Shown one piece after another: positions 59,345 through 64,000 of a DNA stretch of 64,000 nt; position 1 is the first letter of the stretch; each line of letters begins with the position of its first letter. The notes beneath the pieces are model-generated. The model searched no databases. It had not been told where the DNA came from and was given only the letters and a program-made list of their open reading frames with translations. This DNA is from Eumeta japonica. Taxonomy: Eukaryota; Arthropoda; Insecta; Lepidoptera; Psychidae. The translations under genes were made by a program, and so were the position numbers. Where the stretch lies: positions 558,001-622,000 of the forward strand of contig BGZK01000157.1 in NCBI GenBank assembly GCA_005406025.1, read 5' to 3'.

Positions 59345-60274
59345 ATTCAAACCAAAAATACGTATTTAAAATACGTGTATATACATATTCTTCACTTGAT
59401 GCAAATTTTCAGTGTTCATTTCGAAGAATTAATACAGTTCATCTGCGGTCCTTTTTAATCCTCTTTCGCTCTGTGCTAATGTTGTCTTCTTTTATTAACT
59501 TTTCCTGGTTCCTGACGTGTAATAGTCCATATCTTATTTGAGCGAGCCTCCAGCACGTAACTTTATGTTGTAGTAGATATGGACTAACCTGGTTATGTGG
59601 TCATTTCCATTTTCTTGACCAAATGTGGCGAAGTCTATTCTAATCTTTTTGTAATCGAATGATAGCTCAAATAATTAATTCCTACTTGATAACGAAATTT
59701 TTAACAGCTCTTAGATAATGAAATTTACGAGAGTAACAAATTTGTAATAATTTATTTATGTAATAGTACATTAAGTAGCTGTGCAGTACAAGCTCATCTC
59801 TCGCTCAAAAAATATATGTAAATAAGTGGTTTTAAATTCGATGAAATCAATAACATATTTTTTGTGAAATTATTAGTGTTAAATTTCATTTTTCTATCCA
59901 ACATCAGATCGTGACCTAGTGAGAATGCGACCATATTGAGAAAATTTGGAACAAAAAATAATGTTTGAAATTGGTTTACAATAATTAGCGAGTGTATCGC
60001 TTAACGTAAAAGAATATACAGTCGACTTGAGAATCTTTTCCTTTTTCGAGGCTAGTTAAAAATAATGCTCATTTTTAATACACATTAAAAAAATAACACA
60101 TTCACAGCATACGGTGCAATGTATAATTTTCCATATGAAAACATGAAAGTAAGTGTATTCTAAAGTGCACAAATCATAAATATTTTGTCTCTTATTCTTA
60201 TCACTCATCATCACATCACTTTCTGTCCATACAGCAACTGAGGTGTTAATTATTTCCCCTTTTCTTTATCCATC

Positions 60275-61730
60275 TCTCTGCGCCTCCAACAAACCTTCCG
60301 CCTAGTTGAACATGTCTCGCAAGGCTTCAAACGGAAACGGAAAACTGTTGCTATTTTCCTAGATATAGCAAAGGCCTTTGATAAGGTATGGCACGCAGGA
60401 CACATATATAAATTATACCAGCTCGAGGTTCCCGATCGCCCCGTACTCTTAGTCCAAGCCTATCTCAAGAACAGATACTTTACCTTCCGCCACGAAAGTA
60501 CATACTCTTCGAAAAGACTCATCAGAGCTGGAGTTCCTCAAGGCTCCACCCTCTGCTGTACTCCTCACACACCAACGATGTACCACGGTCACAAACAGAC
60601 GTCCAACTAGCGCTCTTTGCGGATGATACCGCCTTATATCAACGCGGAATAAACTTTAAGAACATTACACCTCGACTTCAGACAGCCATTGATGAGCTGA
60701 CTCAATGGTTCCAAACCTGGAGAATCGAGGTTAATTCGGAAAAATCAGCCGCGATCTATTTTGACTATAACAAAGTTAAGAAAGAAGCAGTAGTTCCGCA
60801 TAATGCTCCCAATTTTCGCATGCTAAATGCAACCATTCCGTGGCAACACAGCTACGAATACTTAGGTATCACACTTGATAAGCATCTACATTTCAAAGAA
60901 CATATCAAACGTGTCAGGAAAAACGCTCAATTTTACCTATATCGCCTAAACGGTACGATAGGCAAAAAGAGCAAAATGAGTTTACGAAACAAATGTATCC
61001 AATATAAAGTATGTATAAGGTCGATGATGACATACGCTGCACCAGTGTTTGCTTATGCCGACCCAAAGGCAATTAACGATCTCCAAATACTACACAACCG
61101 ATTCTGCAGAATGGCTACTGGCGCACCCTGGTACGTCAAAAATGGTATTCTCCATGGAGATCTCCATCTTCCCACGATCTTGAAACTATTCAAAGAACTA
61201 TCTAAGATTTTTTTTGATATGGCAGTCAATCATCTCAATCAGCGACTAGTCTCAGCTGCCCCATACGAAACTCCCCCATCATTTTATGCCACGGAATGTT
61301 CTCACAGATCCACCAGACGATTTTACTGAAGAAGTCGAAAGGCTCATCAAAATAAATGATAGGTTAGAAGAATAACTAACAGAACCTCCCAAAAAATCTG
61401 ACCCTCAGTGGTCCTAAAATGATGCGCTTCCCGCGCTTTCCGGCGCCCCAAACCGAGGGCCCAGTTTATACTGTAGCTCTCGCGTGACTCCTATGCCGAG
61501 GAGCCTTAAAAGGCACCCATAGGATAGTCACGCGCCGCCGGCATCTTCATGTCGGTCTGGCCGCGTAAGTTGAAGCCAAAAGAGCTATACACTATGGCAA
61601 GGCAAATATAAGCGTCAGGGGGTTTTTAGTCCGTGATAGTCGGACACACCCGTGTGACCGGGCACACGGACGGCCCATAATGGGTTTTTCCCTCCTGCCT
61701 CTCGCACGGGGAGAATTATAATAAAAAAAA
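60275..61730 (+). mobile_element. 5'-truncated Jockey-like fragment (duplication copy 2)
   Basis: Same truncated element as at 21154-22618. The 3' frame 60820-61329 is longer, because TGG is kept where copy 1 has TGA (GAPWYVKNGILHGDLHLP), but it ends early through a deletion near 61282. A short A-run ends it at 61730. Confidence 0.85.
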
Positions 61731-61892
61731 CATCTCTCTGCTTGTTGGTCTATTAGAGCCTTGTAACTGACAAAAAAATATAAAACCAAATATTAGTTGT
61801 CCCAAAACTTACCAAGCTTATGGCTTAATGTGATTAAACAGAACGAGCAGTGTGCATATTCGAACAATTACTTGCTATAATATGAACAAATT

Positions 61893-62225
61893 TATAGCAC
61901 AAGCCGCGAAACAATTTTGTGACGTTTATGGACCTGATTCAGTGTCGGTAAGAGTGGCACAGAACTGGTTCAAGCATTTTTAGTCCGATTAGATTTTAAT
62001 CTCGATTTTAAGTATGAACCTTGCTCTGGTTAATCTGTTATGGATGAAGTCCATGTCATTTTAGAAATAGTAGAGCAACATCGACTGTTAGACCTAACGA
62101 CGTAGCTGGAAAGCAGGGGATTGACCATAAAGCAGTTATTTCCCATTTGAAAAAAATTGCTTATCCAAAAAAGTTCCACACTTGAGTCCCACACGAGTTG
62201 ATTGAAAGAATTCTTTCTACGCGTC
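61893..62225 (+). mobile_element. mariner scrap, uninterrupted
   Basis: Encodes AAKQFCDVYG, VRVAQNWFKHF, VEQHRLLDL and part of the region before the catalytic core, with stops. Bases 61927-61939 are the empty R1-like target site. Only the DNA-binding half is present. Confidence 0.75.
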
Positions 62226-62986
62226 CCTTTTGATAATTATAAATCATTTGGAATCAATGAAAATCTTAGTACCTATGTAATCTTAGTAACATTCTATCCA
62301 GTGGTATGATGTTTGTGCTACTTTTATTTCACTATCCAATAGTTTAGTTTAGTTTATAATCTTTGTTATACGGTAATTATAATATTATGTAAATGAATTT
62401 ACTTTAAATTTACGTCATATAAATTATCCTTTTAAATGTTGAAATTTAACAAAATAATGACAACTGCCCACTAACCATGAACTGATTTTGATTCTAATCT
62501 GAATTTATAATGACAAATCTTTTATAACCGTTTTTATTTCGAAATCACGATAAGAAATAGACATTTACAAATGAATATATCACGAGTTTAAGTCAGACAA
62601 AACAATATAAAATGATTTCTTCTTGACGTATTGACAGCTTTGGAAATTTTGTGTCAGTTTTAAAAATACTTTTAAGATAAAAAACAATACTGGACAAGTA
62701 TGTCGGACCATCCTCATTATAGGTTTCCGAAGCCATTATTATAAAGGAATTCACTACAGATGAAAAAAGAACATTGTTACATTTATTCATGTTTCGCGCA
62801 CAGAAAAAACAAGTGGGTATGTTTACGTCGTATTCTCGAGATTAAATGCAGTGCCAATAAACCCCTCCCTCACAGCTGCAATCCAATTTTGTTCTCTTAT
62901 CCGCACTCGCTGTCTTCTGTTCATCGAACGCGTACACAACCGCAAATCGTTCATCATATCACGTGTTGTTATAATTATTAATATAA

Positions 62987-63183
62987 TTTGTGAACCGCAA
63001 GTGAATACTACGTGTTCGGTGTGAAATCAGCACAGTCGTGCTCGAAACCACGGTGGCCGCCGAGAGTGAGGACATCATACAGAAAGGTGAGTTCCTCTCT
63101 TTTCCATCCCTTGATTTGCCACTGTGTGAAGTTTCGAGGTTATGGGAAAGGGACAACTCCGATCAGGAACCAGCGCATACAAG
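62987..63183 (+). CDS. Possible 5' exon(s), duplicate of 28340-28536
   Basis: The ATG is at 63142 and the donor-like sites follow 63086 and 63183, unchanged from copy 1. If copy 1 is a gene, this is the start of its paralogue. The expected terminal exon lies beyond the window. Confidence 0.28.
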
Positions 63184-64000
63184 GTACATCGACTATTACT
63201 ATTAAACTAATGTGCATCAGCAAAACAGCGTATCTTCATGGTATTTGCGTTTTTTTTTTTTGATAACTGCAGTTTTTCGACTACAACTTAAAAACATAAA
63301 TTATTTATTAATTCATTTCATTTTTTTCATATTTTTTGGACACACAGCCTAGAAAATAGAGGAAGGACACAATTTCTACTAATTTCGGAGCGATTATTTG
63401 CGAAATTATACACGTAATTAGAAATATTGCTTACAAACGTTAAAGTGTTTTTGAAAAAACTGTCGAAATATGTGCCACACGTTGATGTTTGGTGAAAAAA
63501 AGGTTTTTGTATGGAATGCTCCTCTCAGAAATAAATATTTTTGTTATTTAACTATCAAACTAAATAGTAACTCATACAAGATACCTACACTATTAATTTC
63601 ATCAATATACATCTTGTAGTTTTTGAATAAAATGCCTGTGATGTGAACGGAAAGAAGGGCGGACATAACAAAACTGTAACGGTTCCGTTTTCGCTATTTT
63701 GGCTCAAGACCCTATAAAAACGTGGAGCGCATGTAATATGTGATTGATGTATGAATAGAATAGTACAATCTATGGCGGATTGAGACCGTGCACATTATAA
63801 ACGTGGCGTATTAACAAACATAATTTATATAATGAAAAAAACATCCAGTTCTAAGGCAAGTTTATTTAAAATTTAACGTCTTTTATTTCTAGTTCCAACG
63901 ATAACAAACAAACAAAAAACCGATTAATAAAAACTTTTTAAAAGAATTCGTTAGTCCGAATTCTTGATGAAGTGACGTATTACTCTTTGAGGTATCCTGT

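Larger units (their letters stand above)
59345..64000 (+). repeat. Segmental duplication, copy 2 (runs off the window)
   Basis: Colinear with 20176-22843 plus 27292-29353 and lacks the R1-like insertion. From 61940 to the end the match is nearly exact, for example a single G/C change near 62853 and a C/T change near 62877 in a stretch of several hundred bases. Confidence 0.9.

Overview
This is a 64 kb piece of AT-rich eukaryotic nuclear DNA, almost certainly from an insect. It carries insect-type transposons (Helitron, piggyBac, mariner, Jockey-like and R1-like non-LTR elements, Ty3/gypsy) and one spliced host gene of the DUF1091 (MD-2-related) secreted-protein family, which I know mainly from insects. 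There is no prokaryotic organisation. The order or species cannot be decided from the sequence. Most of the window is nested or duplicated transposon sequence. Apart from the host gene, the open frames are nearly all transposon relics.

Layout: 1-6.5 kb holds degenerate Ty3/gypsy fragments (gag, protease, integrase; no reverse transcriptase seen), partly inverted. An AT-rich repeat at 6.5-13.2 kb is split by a 4,857 bp Helitron (6926-11782) and by a 0.53 kb MITE-like element, and ends in a mariner relic (13186-14356). After about 1.5 kb of low-copy DNA comes a 4.3 kb Jockey-like element on the minus strand (15897-20178). From 20.18 to 29.35 kb runs the first copy of a segmental duplication whose second copy is 59.35-64.0 kb. 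It contains a Jockey fragment, a mariner scrap and a possible host 5' exon; copy 1 also carries a 4,448 bp R1-like element (22844-27291).

The island 29.4-37.75 kb is the most gene-like part. A possible terminal coding exon (29412-29603, +) converges on a DUF1091 gene on the minus strand, with exons at 37742-37587, 33730-33575 and 30177-30007. All three join in phase 0. Its introns hold a mauritiana-type mariner relic and simple repeats. The signal-peptide exon must lie upstream of the gypsy copy at 37.8 kb; 45371-45472 is a weak candidate.

From 37.8 kb the gypsy / AT-rich block / mariner unit returns twice in direct orientation (37.8-44.3 and 48.3-56.3 kb), and its right part once inverted (57.25-59.34 kb). 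A well-preserved piggyBac element (49309-51735) sits in the last gypsy copy. Its transposase frame appears to be broken by one single-base frameshift.

Because the repeats occur several times, unoccupied paralogous sites for the Helitron, piggyBac, R1-like and MITE-like insertions are visible in this same window. They fix the element boundaries and target sites to the base or nearly so. I found no convincing new biological system; the most useful new items are the DUF1091 gene model, the possible two-exon gene next to it and the nested-insertion record.
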